Positions 50,455-58,509 of a stretch of 64,000 nucleotides of DNA are shown here, one piece after another. The notes beneath the pieces were generated by a model that saw nothing but the letters and a program-made list of their open reading frames with translations, had not been told where the DNA came from and ran no database searches. The DNA is from Lachnospiraceae bacterium. GTDB taxonomy: Bacteria; Bacillota; Clostridia; Lachnospirales; Lachnospiraceae. The stretch's first letter is position 1. Each line of letters starts with the position of its first letter. A program made the position numbers and the translations under genes. The stretch covers positions 62,001-126,000 of the forward strand of contig CAJTCE010000002.1 in NCBI GenBank assembly GCA_910574745.1, given 5' to 3'.

Positions 50455-51465
50455 TTATAACCTGTCCTTTCTCTTCGGTGCCGGAGGCATCTTTTTCACG
50501 ATGGATTCCTGATAAGCGATGGAACCGTCAGCCGCCATGTAGGGCGATTTCTCCACGGCGTCCTGTGCATACTGCTTATACCAGGAAGTGCCGTCCACAG
50601 CCTGCACGGTAGTGTATGCCCCTTCCGGCGGGGTATACTGATCCGCATGATACATGCCGAAGGAAATACCCTCCGGGTGTTCTTCAGAGATCTCCGTGCC
50701 GGTGATGCGCCCGCCCCCGATCTCTACGCCTGTAAAGGATGGTACATGCTGTGCGCCCTCTTCCAGGGCGGCATAGCCCATGTAGGAACAGAGGGCCTGG
50801 GCAGCCTTTTCTCCGGTCATGGAACCCAGGTCTGCCATGTTCCCCGTTGCCACCGTACCGATCACGCTGTTGGCAAAATCGCCGCCTTTCACAACGGAAG
50901 ATGCATACATGTTTCCGCCGATGCCGGCAGATACGGCGGATGCGAAACCGCCGATCCCGGTCCTGGAAGTCCGCTCACTCTGCTGATTCGTTTCCGTGTG
51001 GGCAGTAGCTGTGCGTATGGCGCTGTTTGTGACCTGGCGGCTGACCACCCCGGCAAGGCCGCCTGCCATGAACCCGCCCGGACTTCCGGGTGAGCCGGAG
51101 CCTGTGTTCACATGGGAGGAGCTGCTGTGGCCGCCGCCGAAATGCTGGCGGGAAAAGTTCCGGACTGCGCCTACACCCCTTGCGGCGATCATGGCTTCCG
51201 CGATCATGGAACCACCCGTATGCCCTACGTTGACGCCTATGCTGGACATGAAAGAGTCAATCTTTTGGGACACCTTTAAAAATGCGATGGCACACAGGAA
51301 CCATACCAGGACATTACCCGATACTGCCTCCCGGCCTGCCGCATCCACCTGGGCCTGGGCATCGCTCTCCGAAAAGGCAAAGGCCGTCTGGCAGGACAGG
51401 CAGAGGATGAGCACGGTCAGAAAAGCCATCGTCAATATTTTTTTATATCTTTTCATGGTTATCAT
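50455..51465 (-). CDS. secreted/membrane conjugation protein, unknown family
   Basis: Protein of 336 residues: signal-like start (ILTMAFLTVLILCLSCQTAFAF), then a membrane segment (VLVWFLCAIAFLKVS), and a long Gly/Ser-rich region (HFGGGHSSSSHVNTGSG) with low complexity. Position next to the VirB6-like gene suggests a channel component. Start at 51465 or 51456, both with AAGGAAAG. Confidence 0.6.
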   Translation of the reverse strand: MITMKRYKKILTMAFLTVLILCLSCQTAFAFSESDAQAQVDAAGREAVSGNVLVWFLCAIAFLKVSQKIDSFMSSIGVNVGHTGGSMIAEAMIAARGVGAVRNFSRQHFGGGHSSSSHVNTGSGSPGSPGGFMAGGLAGVVSRQVTNSAIRTATAHTETNQQSERTSRTGIGGFASAVSAGIGGNMYASSVVKGGDFANSVIGTVATGNMADLGSMTGEKAAQALCSYMGYAALEEGAQHVPSFTGVEIGGGRITGTEISEEHPEGISFGMYHADQYTPPEGAYTTVQAVDGTSWYKQYAQDAVEKSPYMAADGSIAYQESIVKKMPPAPKRKDRL

Positions 51466-51497
51466 CTTTCCTTTCTATTTCAGTTCCGCATGTTTTT

Positions 51498-52208
51498 TCA
51501 CAGTGAAAGCGGGTTCGCAATAAAAGCCCCGACCATGCTCGTGAACAGGCGCAGGCACCAGGCATTCATGAGCAGGAGAAAGACCTGCCCGCCGAACATC
51601 CGGCACCAGGATTTGAAAATGTTAGAGGTGGACTGGGAGGCTCCCATGGAAAAAGCCACGGGTGCCGTGTAGACCAGCACCCCCAGGAGGACATACCGCT
51701 CTGCTGCTTCAAAAAGGAGCTTTAAGTAGTTCCATGCCAGCACCAGCACAACGATCAGGGCGATCAGGGCCACAGCCCCGTTGGCGCAGACGCCGATGAT
51801 GGCCAGCATCACCGAATTGAAATCGGCAAAGCTTAATGCCGGCAGGTCGGAATCCATGATCCAGTGGTATGGGGTGCCGCCGATCTTTAAGACCGTGTCC
51901 ACGATGCCGTCCGAGAAGTAGGCCAGCAGGATGAAGAGGACGGAGCGGATGCTCAGGCGCACCGGGTCCTCTGCTTCAATGCCGGCTCCCAGCCCGAAGT
52001 TTTTGAACAGCTGCCATATCCAGTTTAAAAGGATGAGGCCGATGGCCAGCGCCACAAAGACTTTATACATGGTCTCCGCAGCAGGAAAGTAGCGGAGAAA
52101 CACGGTCATGTCGCAGCCCAGCGCCCCCAGGACTGAAGTGGTGATAAGGTCAAGGCCGTGCATCACCTGTTCGGCGATCCATTCCACAATGCCGTCTAAG
52201 ATACCCAT
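51498..52208 (-). CDS. VirB6/TrbL-like inner-membrane channel protein
   Basis: Protein of 236 residues with about six helices, for example YKVFVALAIGLILLNWIWQLF, SIRSVLFILLAYFSDGI, MLAIIGVCANGAVALIALIVVLVLAWN and GGQVFLLLMNAWCL. The charge-poor layout and the ...SFADFNSVMLAII... segment fit TrbL/VirB6 proteins of Gram-positive elements. Good GGAGTGATC site before ATG. Confidence 0.7.
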   Translation of the reverse strand: MGILDGIVEWIAEQVMHGLDLITTSVLGALGCDMTVFLRYFPAAETMYKVFVALAIGLILLNWIWQLFKNFGLGAGIEAEDPVRLSIRSVLFILLAYFSDGIVDTVLKIGGTPYHWIMDSDLPALSFADFNSVMLAIIGVCANGAVALIALIVVLVLAWNYLKLLFEAAERYVLLGVLVYTAPVAFSMGASQSTSNIFKSWCRMFGGQVFLLLMNAWCLRLFTSMVGAFIANPLSL

Positions 52209-52230
52209 AAATGATCACTCCTTTCCGGTG

Positions 52231-52623
52231 TCAGCCGTTCCACTTGCCGTCCGCAAAGAACGGGGTGATGTAGGCCATGATGAAGCCAAGCCCGTTTAAG
52301 ATCGCCCAGGTGATGCAGATACGCTTCAGCCATGCGCGGCTCTCATCCACCGTGCGGCCGGAGCGGGAGAAGTTCATCATCAGCAGGGCAACGGAAGCTG
52401 TGACAATAGCGGCAACGGTAGAGATAAGCACGATCTGGTTATAGACATCCTTCATGATCTCCGTGGCTTTTGTCCATACATCTGCGGCATAGGCCGGCTG
52501 GGTAAACATCAGGAACATCATGGAACTGAGGAAGGCATAATAAGCTGCCTTTGCGGGGGAGAACCTGGGTTTTGGTTTCTTTCCTGCCGTGGCAGGCGTC
52601 TGCAGTTTGTTTTTCAGTCTCAA
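52231..52623 (-). CDS. VirB2/TrbC-like pilin-like protein
   Basis: Protein of 130 residues with a signal-like segment (YYAFLSSMMFLMFTQPAYA) and two further helices (IVLISTVAAIVTASVALLMM and ICITWAILNGLGFIMAYI). This matches the small multi-helix VirB2-type subunits that begin type IV secretion operons. TTG at 52623 lies 8 bases after AAAGGAGG; the longer frame to 52671 covers that site and is rejected. Confidence 0.7.
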   Translation of the reverse strand: MRLKNKLQTPATAGKKPKPRFSPAKAAYYAFLSSMMFLMFTQPAYAADVWTKATEIMKDVYNQIVLISTVAAIVTASVALLMMNFSRSGRTVDESRAWLKRICITWAILNGLGFIMAYITPFFADGKWNG

Positions 52624-52663
52624 TTTGTGGACCTCCTTTAAATAAGATTTGGATGTGGAAAGA

Positions 52664-52697
52664 AAGACCATGCCGCAAAAGCGGGCATGGTCTTTTT
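52664..52697. terminator. second hairpin in the T4SS leader
   Basis: Strong stem AAAGACCATGCC / GGCATGGTCTTT (52664-52675 with 52684-52695); T-run best on + strand, partial (TTTCTTTCC) on minus. It is between the promoter and the first secretion gene. Confidence 0.55.
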
Positions 52698-52746
52698 CCG
52701 CCGGGCCGGCAGGTGAGAAAACCGTGAGTTTTGCTGGGAAAGGCGC

Positions 52747-52775
52747 AAAAAAGGCACCTCTTTTGGAAAGGTGCC
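52747..52775 (-). terminator. leader terminator (attenuator) of type IV secretion operon
   Basis: Minus strand GGCACCT (52769-52775) pairs with AGGTGCC (52753-52759), then TTTTTT. It begins about 37 bases after the predicted transcription start, so most transcripts should stop here unless it is bypassed. Confidence 0.75.
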
Positions 52776-52818
52776 ATGTCAGCCCGGATTGCTTCTGGAT
52801 ACAGTTTTAAGCATATTT

Positions 52819-52893
52819 AGTGTAGCATATCCCTATTTACGGCGAAAGAGCAGAACCGTGCCAATTTTGTGCGGGATTGTGCCAATTTTGTGC
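52819..52893 (-). promoter_or_regulatory. T4SS operon promoter with four GTGC boxes
   Basis: Extended -10 TGCTACACT (52819-52824) without a clear -35, preceded by GTGC/GCAC cores at 52858, 52869, 52879 and 52890 (spacing 11, 10, 11). The core TTGGCACGGTTCTGCTC and its distance to the -10 equal those of the Tad operon promoter. An activator bound on one face of the helix is the simplest reading. Confidence 0.75.
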
Positions 52894-52899
52894 CAGATA

Positions 52900-53214
52900 T
52901 TTTGGAAAACAAAAAATGAAAAATTTTCGATGATCTGCAGAAAAAGAAGATAAGCTCCTTTATTTATATAGCATATGGGTTACATCCGAAATATGGAAGG
53001 CTCTTTGTACCTTGACAATTTTATAGCACCATTCAGGAGTTATACAGGCGCAGACGGATAGTGTGCGATGACCATGTGTGAGCCCGCCCTCTGTTTAAAA
53101 ATTGCATAGCAATACCTGAAATACGCGGCAAATATATTGGCGCAGGAAATGACCTGATTGAGTGTGTACGAATGACACTCCCCTGATTATAAGTAGGAAA
53201 AACGCTAATTGCAG
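52900..53214. other. non-coding region between T4SS promoter and excisionase
   Basis: About 300 bases without a gene. Short motifs are present: ATTGCATAGCAAT (53101-53113), a GAGTGT/ACACTC inverted repeat (53160-53180) and two CCTGATT copies (53153, 53182), which could be recombinase arm sites. No strong case. Confidence 0.35.
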
Positions 53215-53244
53215 TTGAAAAACGGAACATTCGATTCGTATAAG
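53215..53244 (+). promoter_or_regulatory. promoter of excisionase-integrase operon
   Basis: -35 TTGAAA (53215-53220), 18-base spacer, -10 TATAAG (53239-53244) directed at the xis gene (ATG 53321). Confidence 0.5.
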
Positions 53245-53320
53245 ATATATGAAGCGGATTTATATCAAATGCCATACGGATACCATTTCAGCTGCAAAAA
53301 ACAAAGAGAGGAGGCAGACA

Positions 53321-53536
53321 ATGGCAGCAGATATAGATAATGAAGTGGCAGTTGATCAGCAGGTATACCTGGCAGGCGATATTCAACGTATGCTTGGAAT
53401 AGGAAAGAGTAAATCTTATACCTTCCTTGAAGAGGTGTATAGGCAGAAGAATCCGCCGTTCAAAGTTCTTAAAATCGGTAAGCTTTTCAGAGTGCCAAAG
53501 CGGGGCTTTGATGAGTGGCTGAATGGCGGTCTATAA
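53321..53536 (+). CDS. xis: excisionase-like DNA-binding protein
   Basis: Protein of 71 residues. VYLAGDIQRMLGIGKSKSYTFLEEV...PPFKVLKIGKLFRVPKRGFDEWLNG is a MerR/HTH_17-type DNA-binding domain typical of Xis. It precedes the integrases, as in many ICEs. ATG at 53321 (GGAGG 6 bases before) is preferred to the longer frame from 53249. Confidence 0.8.
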   Translation: MAADIDNEVAVDQQVYLAGDIQRMLGIGKSKSYTFLEEVYRQKNPPFKVLKIGKLFRVPKRGFDEWLNGGL

Positions 53537-53552
53537 GTAGTGAGGTGATTTA

Positions 53553-54749
53553 GTGAAGCAGCCAGCAAAGAAAAACGGAGTTGTTTTTTATGAAGAGACT
53601 TCCTGGTTCCACAGAGTAAAGCTGTTGCAGCCGGATGGTTCAGTAAAGTATAGTAAGCGCGGAGGCTTTCAGAGTGAAGAAGAGGCGGAAGCCAGTTATT
53701 ACCAGTATGAGAAAGAATTCAAGAAAGCTTCCAGAGCCTATCAGTTGTCGGCAAAGCCTAATCCGGATGTGGATTTAAAAGATTATCTGCTGTATTGGTT
53801 TGAGGATGTATTTTCCCAGAGGATTGAGAATACAACCCGCATGGTATGCGCATACGTGCTGTATGACTTGATCCTGCCGAATATGCAGCAGAACATAAAA
53901 TTGCGGTATGCCAATGAGGAGTATTTTGACTCCCTGCTGGCCGTTGTGTCAAAGACATGCGAGTCCGCCGGTAATAAGTCCAGAGAGTTTTTGAACATGG
54001 CGATGAAAGAGGCTGTAATACAGGAATATATCAGGGTTAATCCGATACTGGCAACGAAACCATATCCGAGGAAAAAGCCGACGATTATTGTCTTAAACAA
54101 AGCAAATGTAAAAAAACTCCTGAAAGCTGCTTACAACAGTGGATGGTATCTGGAGATTCTGCTGGGTCTGTTCTGCGGACTCAGAAAAGGCGAGATTTCA
54201 GGCTTGAAATTCGGAGATTTTGATGCTGAAAACAGGACGATCTATATTCAGCGGCAGATTACGTCAAACCCTGTGATTCCAAAGGGGGAAAGAAAAATTC
54301 AATCGTATGAGGTTATAGAGAAAGCGCCGAAGACAGATAACAGTTATCGGCTGCTGCGGATACCGGAGGCTGTTGCGGAGGAAATTGAAAAAAGAAAAGT
54401 TTTGGTTGAGGCAAATAAACAGCAGTATGGCGAACAGTATTTTGACCACGATTATATCTCGTGCCAGGAAAACGGCCTGCCGCATTCCACCGCCGCCATG
54501 AACAGCGCTTTGACAAAATTATGCTCCAGAAACGGCCTGCCCCACATTACAGTTCATGGGCTGAGACATATGTATGCAACAATATTGATAGAGCAGAAAG
54601 TTCCTTTGATCAAGATATCTGCTCTGCTGGGACATGCAAGTGTCAATACAACATTTGAATATTATTGTGAGGTCATGGATGAAAATGAGCAGATCATTAC
54701 TTTTATGAATCATACTTTTGTTCCGGAAGGGAGTGTGTCTGCATGTTAG
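53553..54749 (+). CDS. int: tyrosine recombinase / integrase 1
   Basis: Protein of 398 residues. N-terminal arm and SAM-like DNA-binding regions (residues ~60-170), catalytic domain with GLRKGEISGLKF (Arg), HGLRHMYATIL (His-x-x-Arg), GHASV (His) and FEYYCEV (Tyr). It catalyses excision and integration of the element. GTG start at 53553 after GAGGTG. Confidence 0.9.
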   Translation: MKQPAKKNGVVFYEETSWFHRVKLLQPDGSVKYSKRGGFQSEEEAEASYYQYEKEFKKASRAYQLSAKPNPDVDLKDYLLYWFEDVFSQRIENTTRMVCAYVLYDLILPNMQQNIKLRYANEEYFDSLLAVVSKTCESAGNKSREFLNMAMKEAVIQEYIRVNPILATKPYPRKKPTIIVLNKANVKKLLKAAYNSGWYLEILLGLFCGLRKGEISGLKFGDFDAENRTIYIQRQITSNPVIPKGERKIQSYEVIEKAPKTDNSYRLLRIPEAVAEEIEKRKVLVEANKQQYGEQYFDHDYISCQENGLPHSTAAMNSALTKLCSRNGLPHITVHGLRHMYATILIEQKVPLIKISALLGHASVNTTFEYYCEVMDENEQIITFMNHTFVPEGSVSAC

Positions 54750-56044
54750 ATCTGAGTTTGAAAAATTATGTCGATTGGAGAGTGGCACAGGTAATGCCTG
54801 TGCGCTCCGGCTTCGGCTACAGGGTATTTTTGAAATATCCGGACGGAAGCGAAAAACCACAGCAGAAGTCCGGATTCAAAACAGAGAAGGAGGCGAATAA
54901 GGCAAGAGAGAAGACGATCGCAGAATTATATAATGGTACGTTTGTTGTGTACACAAAGGTTAGTGTTGCTGATTTTATGATATTCTGGCTTGAAACGGAT
55001 CTGAAAAAGCGTACTGAAAGCCATGAAACTTATTATAATTATTGTGGGACAGTAAAGAACCATATCATACCTGTTCTGGGCAGGAAGAAAATGACGGATG
55101 TTACCCGCGGAGACATTCAAAAATTGTTTAATACCAAGGCAGAGTATTCGAGGCCGGTAGCAGAGCTGGTAAAAACAATCATGAATGTCTCTTTTCGTTA
55201 TGCGGTAACGAACAAAGTGATCCAGGCCAGCCCGGTGGAGGGGATAGGACTTCCCAAAGCGGAAAAGCCGCAGCAGAAATCAGGTTTCAGAACCCGGAAT
55301 ATCAACACGCAGAAAACACTGACGATGGAGCAGATACAGATTTTACTGGAAAAAAGCAGAGATACCCCGATCCACATGCAGGTACTGTTTAATGTGCTTA
55401 TGGGGCTCCGCAGATCCGAGATCAATGGTGTCAAATATTCGGACGTTGATTATATCAACCGTACCTTAAAAGTGGAACGGCAGTTAGGGAGAGTACATAA
55501 CGCAGCAAAAGAAGACTTTGCTCCAAAAACTTTTACGAAACAGGAGGTAGGATTAAAGACAAAATCCAGTTACAGAGAAATTCCGATTCCTGATTACGTC
55601 TTTGAGGCAATCTTAAAGGAACGTCGGGTGTATGAGAAAAACAGGAATCGCAGAAAGAGAGAATTTCAGGATCTGGACTATATCTGTTGTTCCACCCTTG
55701 GCAGGGCAAGGAGCAAAGGATTTCATTGCCAGTATTATAAGCGGCTTCTTTCAGAAAACGGCCTGCCGGATATTCGCTGGCATGATCTTCGCAGCACCTA
55801 TTGTACGCTCCTGCTGAAGGAGGCATTCAATCCAAAGGCGGTATCAAAGCTCATGGGACATGCCAAAGAACTGATAACAATGGATGTTTATGCTGATAAT
55901 AAAGGTATCATAGCAGACGGCGTACCGGAAATGGAAGAGTATATGAGAGAAGTATTACCGAACCTGGAAGAGGCGGAGATTTTAAAAAAGGAACTGCTGG
56001 ATATCGTGCTGGATGTAACAGAATTTCTTCCGAACACAGGATGA
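54743..56044 (+). CDS. int: tyrosine recombinase / integrase 2
   Basis: Protein of 433 residues. Arm-binding region, SAM-like domain, then GLRRSEINGVKYSDVD (Arg), WHDLRSTYCTLL (His-x-x-Arg), MGHAKELITMDVYAD (His and Tyr). It overlaps integrase 1 by 7 bases (ATG at 54743, GGAAGGGAG before it), so the two are made together and may act as a pair. The peptide EKPQQKSGF(K/R)T occurs twice within the protein. Confidence 0.9.
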   Translation: MLDLSLKNYVDWRVAQVMPVRSGFGYRVFLKYPDGSEKPQQKSGFKTEKEANKAREKTIAELYNGTFVVYTKVSVADFMIFWLETDLKKRTESHETYYNYCGTVKNHIIPVLGRKKMTDVTRGDIQKLFNTKAEYSRPVAELVKTIMNVSFRYAVTNKVIQASPVEGIGLPKAEKPQQKSGFRTRNINTQKTLTMEQIQILLEKSRDTPIHMQVLFNVLMGLRRSEINGVKYSDVDYINRTLKVERQLGRVHNAAKEDFAPKTFTKQEVGLKTKSSYREIPIPDYVFEAILKERRVYEKNRNRRKREFQDLDYICCSTLGRARSKGFHCQYYKRLLSENGLPDIRWHDLRSTYCTLLLKEAFNPKAVSKLMGHAKELITMDVYADNKGIIADGVPEMEEYMREVLPNLEEAEILKKELLDIVLDVTEFLPNTG

Positions 56045-56048
56045 AAAA

Positions 56049-56100
56049 GAACAAAAGTTCGATTTCATATCTATACAAATTTTATAGTTTGTGATATGAT
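56049..56100 (+). promoter_or_regulatory. uvrB promoter with LexA-type SOS box
   Basis: GAACAAAAGTTC (56049-56060) is a perfect match to the Bacillus/Clostridium LexA half-site pair GAAC-N4-GTTC. A -35 like TATACA (56072-56077), 17-base spacer and -10 TATGAT (56095-56100) follow, so LexA would cover the promoter. The box begins 5 bases after the integrase stop, at the very end of the element. Confidence 0.75.
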
Positions 56101-56182
56101 AAAAAAGTTCTTTCCGTACTGTTTAGTCCGTATGGAATTACAGAGGTACACTGAGTAGCAAAAAAGGCAAATTGTGAACAGA

Positions 56183-56254
56183 ATTCGTCGTGGGCCTGTT
56201 TTGCGTTAGTTTGAGAAAATGCCACGACGAAAATAAAATGTTCCACGACGAATT
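56183..56254 (+). repeat. CCACGACGAA repeats in the uvrB leader
   Basis: ATTCGTCGTGG (56183-56193) is inverted to two copies of CCACGACGAA (56222-56231 and 56243-56252); the second, with the following T-run, could form a long-loop terminator. The region lies between the integrase end and uvrB, so the repeats may be recombinase sites or leader RNA structure. Confidence 0.5.
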
Positions 56255-56303
56255 TTTGTCCGAGAGACGTCTTTTTTTACTATGAAATCAGAGGTGAGCA
56301 TTT

Positions 56304-58310
56304 GTGCAAAATGAACAAAAAATCTTCAAACTTCACTCGGAATACGCCCCTACCGGGGACCAGCCGCAGGCCATAAAAGACCTGGTCAAAGGGTTTCAGG
56401 AAGGCAATCAATTCCAGACTTTACTGGGGGTTACGGGTTCCGGCAAGACCTTTACCATGGCAAATGTGATCGCTGAGCTGAACAAGCCGACTTTGGTAAT
56501 AGCGCACAATAAGACATTGGCGGCTCAGCTCTATGGTGAGTTCAAAGAGTATTTTCCGAGTAACGCAGTGGAATATTTTGTCTCCTATTACGATTATTAT
56601 CAGCCGGAGGCTTATGTACCTTCTACAGACACTTATATAGAAAAAGATTCTTCCATCAATGATGAAATAGACAAGCTGCGGCTTTCCGCAACGGCATCCC
56701 TGACGGAACGCCGGGATGTGATCGTCATTGCCAGCGTATCCTGTATTTACGGTCTGGGCAGTCCTGATGACTATATGGAAATGCTGGTGTCCCTGCGTCC
56801 GGGGATGAACAAGGACCGGGATGAGGTTATCAGGGAATTAATTTCCATTCAGTATGAGCGTCATGACCTGGATCTGCAGAGAAGCTGTTTCAGGGTACGA
56901 GGAGACACGCTGGAGATTTATCCTGCCGAGGGCGGGGAATTTTTGATCAGGGTGGAGTTTTTCGGGGATGAAATCGACCGGATCTGCGAGGTTGACCCCC
57001 TTTTGGGAAACGTTCATGCGGAATTGAATCATATTACGATTTTTCCGGCGTCCCATTACGTGGTGCCTCAGGAGAAGATTAACAGGGCATGTAAGGATAT
57101 TGAGGCAGAGATGGAAGAAAGAGTCCGATTCTTTAAAAGTGAAGATAAGCTGTTAGAGGCCCAGCGTATTTCCGAACGGACCAATTTTGATATCGAGATG
57201 CTGCGTGAGACCGGTTTTTGCTCCGGCATTGAAAATTATTCCAGGCATTTAAGCGGTATGGAACCGGGAGCGACGCCCCACACTCTTATGGACTTCTTTC
57301 GGGATGATTTTCTCATTATTGTGGATGAGTCCCATATTACCGTTCCCCAGATAAGAGGAATGTTCGCGGGAGACCGTTCGCGTAAGACGACCTTGGTGGA
57401 TTACGGTTTCAGGCTTCCTTCGGCGCTTGATAACAGGCCCCTTTGTTTTGAGGAGTTTGAGAGCAAGATTGACCAGATGATGTTTGTTTCCGCCACTCCT
57501 TCCGTTTATGAGGAGGATCATGAAATGCTGCGGACAGAACAGATCATCCGTCCCACAGGCTTACTGGATCCGGAGGTATTTGTGCGTCCCGTGGAAGGGC
57601 AGATAGATGATCTGATTTCCGAGATCCGCAAGGAAACGGAGAATAAAAACAAGGTTTTGGTCACAACTCTTACAAAGAGAATGGCCGAGGACTTAACGGA
57701 TTATATGAAGGAAGTGGGAATACGGGTCAAATATCTCCACTCCGATATCGATACCTTGGAAAGGGCGGAAATTATCCGGGACATGCGTCTGGATGTTTTC
57801 GATGTCCTGGTGGGCATTAACCTTTTAAGGGAAGGTTTGGATATTCCCGAAATTTCTTTGGTGGCGATTCTGGATGCGGACAAAGAAGGGTTCCTGCGTT
57901 CTGCTACTTCGTTGGTGCAGACTATCGGGCGCGCCGCCAGAAATTCCGACGGGCATGTGGTTATGTATGCGGACACTATTACCGATTCCATGAAAATTGC
58001 CATAGATGAGACCGCAAGGCGGCGACAGATTCAGATACGCTACAATGAGGAGCACGGCATTACACCCCAGACCATTAAAAAGGCAGTCAGGGATTTAATC
58101 AGCATTTCCAAGACCATTGCCAAGGAGGAGATTCAGTTTGAAAAGGATCCCGAATCCATGAGCAGGGAAGAACTGGAGAAGCTGATTGCGGGAATCCAGA
58201 AGCAGATGAAAAAGGCGGCTGCCGATCTGAATTTTGAAGCCGCGGCAGAGCTTCGGGATAAAATGATTGAGTTGAAAAAGCAGATGGAATTACTGGATAA
58301 AGAAGATTGA
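56304..58310 (+). CDS. uvrB: excinuclease ABC subunit B
   Basis: UvrB of 668 residues, the damage-verification helicase of nucleotide excision repair. Walker [14 protein letters not shown] (~43-55), [21 protein letters not shown] hairpin region, DESH helicase motif, and a C-terminal UVR domain ([19 protein letters not shown]). Full length for the family. GTG at 56304 after GAGGTGA. The start of the chromosomal backbone to the right of the element. Confidence 0.97.
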   Translation: MQNEQKIFKLHSEYAPTGDQPQAIKDLVKGFQEGNQFQTLLGVTGSGKTFTMANVIAELNKPTLVIAHNKTLAAQLYGEFKEYFPSNAVEYFVSYYDYYQPEAYVPSTDTYIEKDSSINDEIDKLRLSATASLTERRDVIVIASVSCIYGLGSPDDYMEMLVSLRPGMNKDRDEVIRELISIQYERHDLDLQRSCFRVRGDTLEIYPAEGGEFLIRVEFFGDEIDRICEVDPLLGNVHAELNHITIFPASHYVVPQEKINRACKDIEAEMEERVRFFKSEDKLLEAQRISERTNFDIEMLRETGFCSGIENYSRHLSGMEPGATPHTLMDFFRDDFLIIVDESHITVPQIRGMFAGDRSRKTTLVDYGFRLPSALDNRPLCFEEFESKIDQMMFVSATPSVYEEDHEMLRTEQIIRPTGLLDPEVFVRPVEGQIDDLISEIRKETENKNKVLVTTLTKRMAEDLTDYMKEVGIRVKYLHSDIDTLERAEIIRDMRLDVFDVLVGINLLREGLDIPEISLVAILDADKEGFLRSATSLVQTIGRAARNSDGHVVMYADTITDSMKIAIDETARRRQIQIRYNEEHGITPQTIKKAVRDLISISKTIAKEEIQFEKDPESMSREELEKLIAGIQKQMKKAAADLNFEAAAELRDKMIELKKQMELLDKED

Positions 58311-58422
58311 AACCCGGCAGATATAGTGGAATTGTTGGATAAAGAAGATAGAGACTGAGCGGCTATAGTGAAATTACCGGATAAAGAAGACGGAGCATTC
58401 ATATTGAAATTGCTGTGGAAAG
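58286..58422 (+). repeat. degenerate 42-bp tandem repeat of the uvrB 3' end
   Basis: Units begin at 58286, 58328, 58370 and 58406 and share GGAATT..TGGATAAAGAAGA. The first lies in uvrB (last residues ELLDKED); the following copies are non-coding. The period is 42, 42, then 36 bases, and the copies diverge rapidly. Confidence 0.7.
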
Positions 58423-58509
58423 TATTTTGAAGTCTGCCGGCGGGAAGACTATGGCAATAGAAAGTGATCAGAAACAAATTGGCAGAAAGAATTTGCAGAG
58501 GAAGAAAAA

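Larger units (their letters stand above)
7476..56183. mobile_element. integrative and conjugative element with Tad pilus and T4SS
   Basis: About 48.7 kb holding all hallmarks of an ICE: xis plus two integrases at one end, VirD4 and VirB4 ATPases, other type IV secretion genes, SSB-like and methyltransferase proteins, sigma-like regulators, a tRNA array and XRE repressors, next to a chromosomal uvrB gene. The right end is between 56044 and 56303. The left end is taken at the XRE gene because the terminator at 7417-7468 separates it from the antibiotic-immunity operon, but that operon could be cargo and the real end could lie left of the window. Confidence 0.75.
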
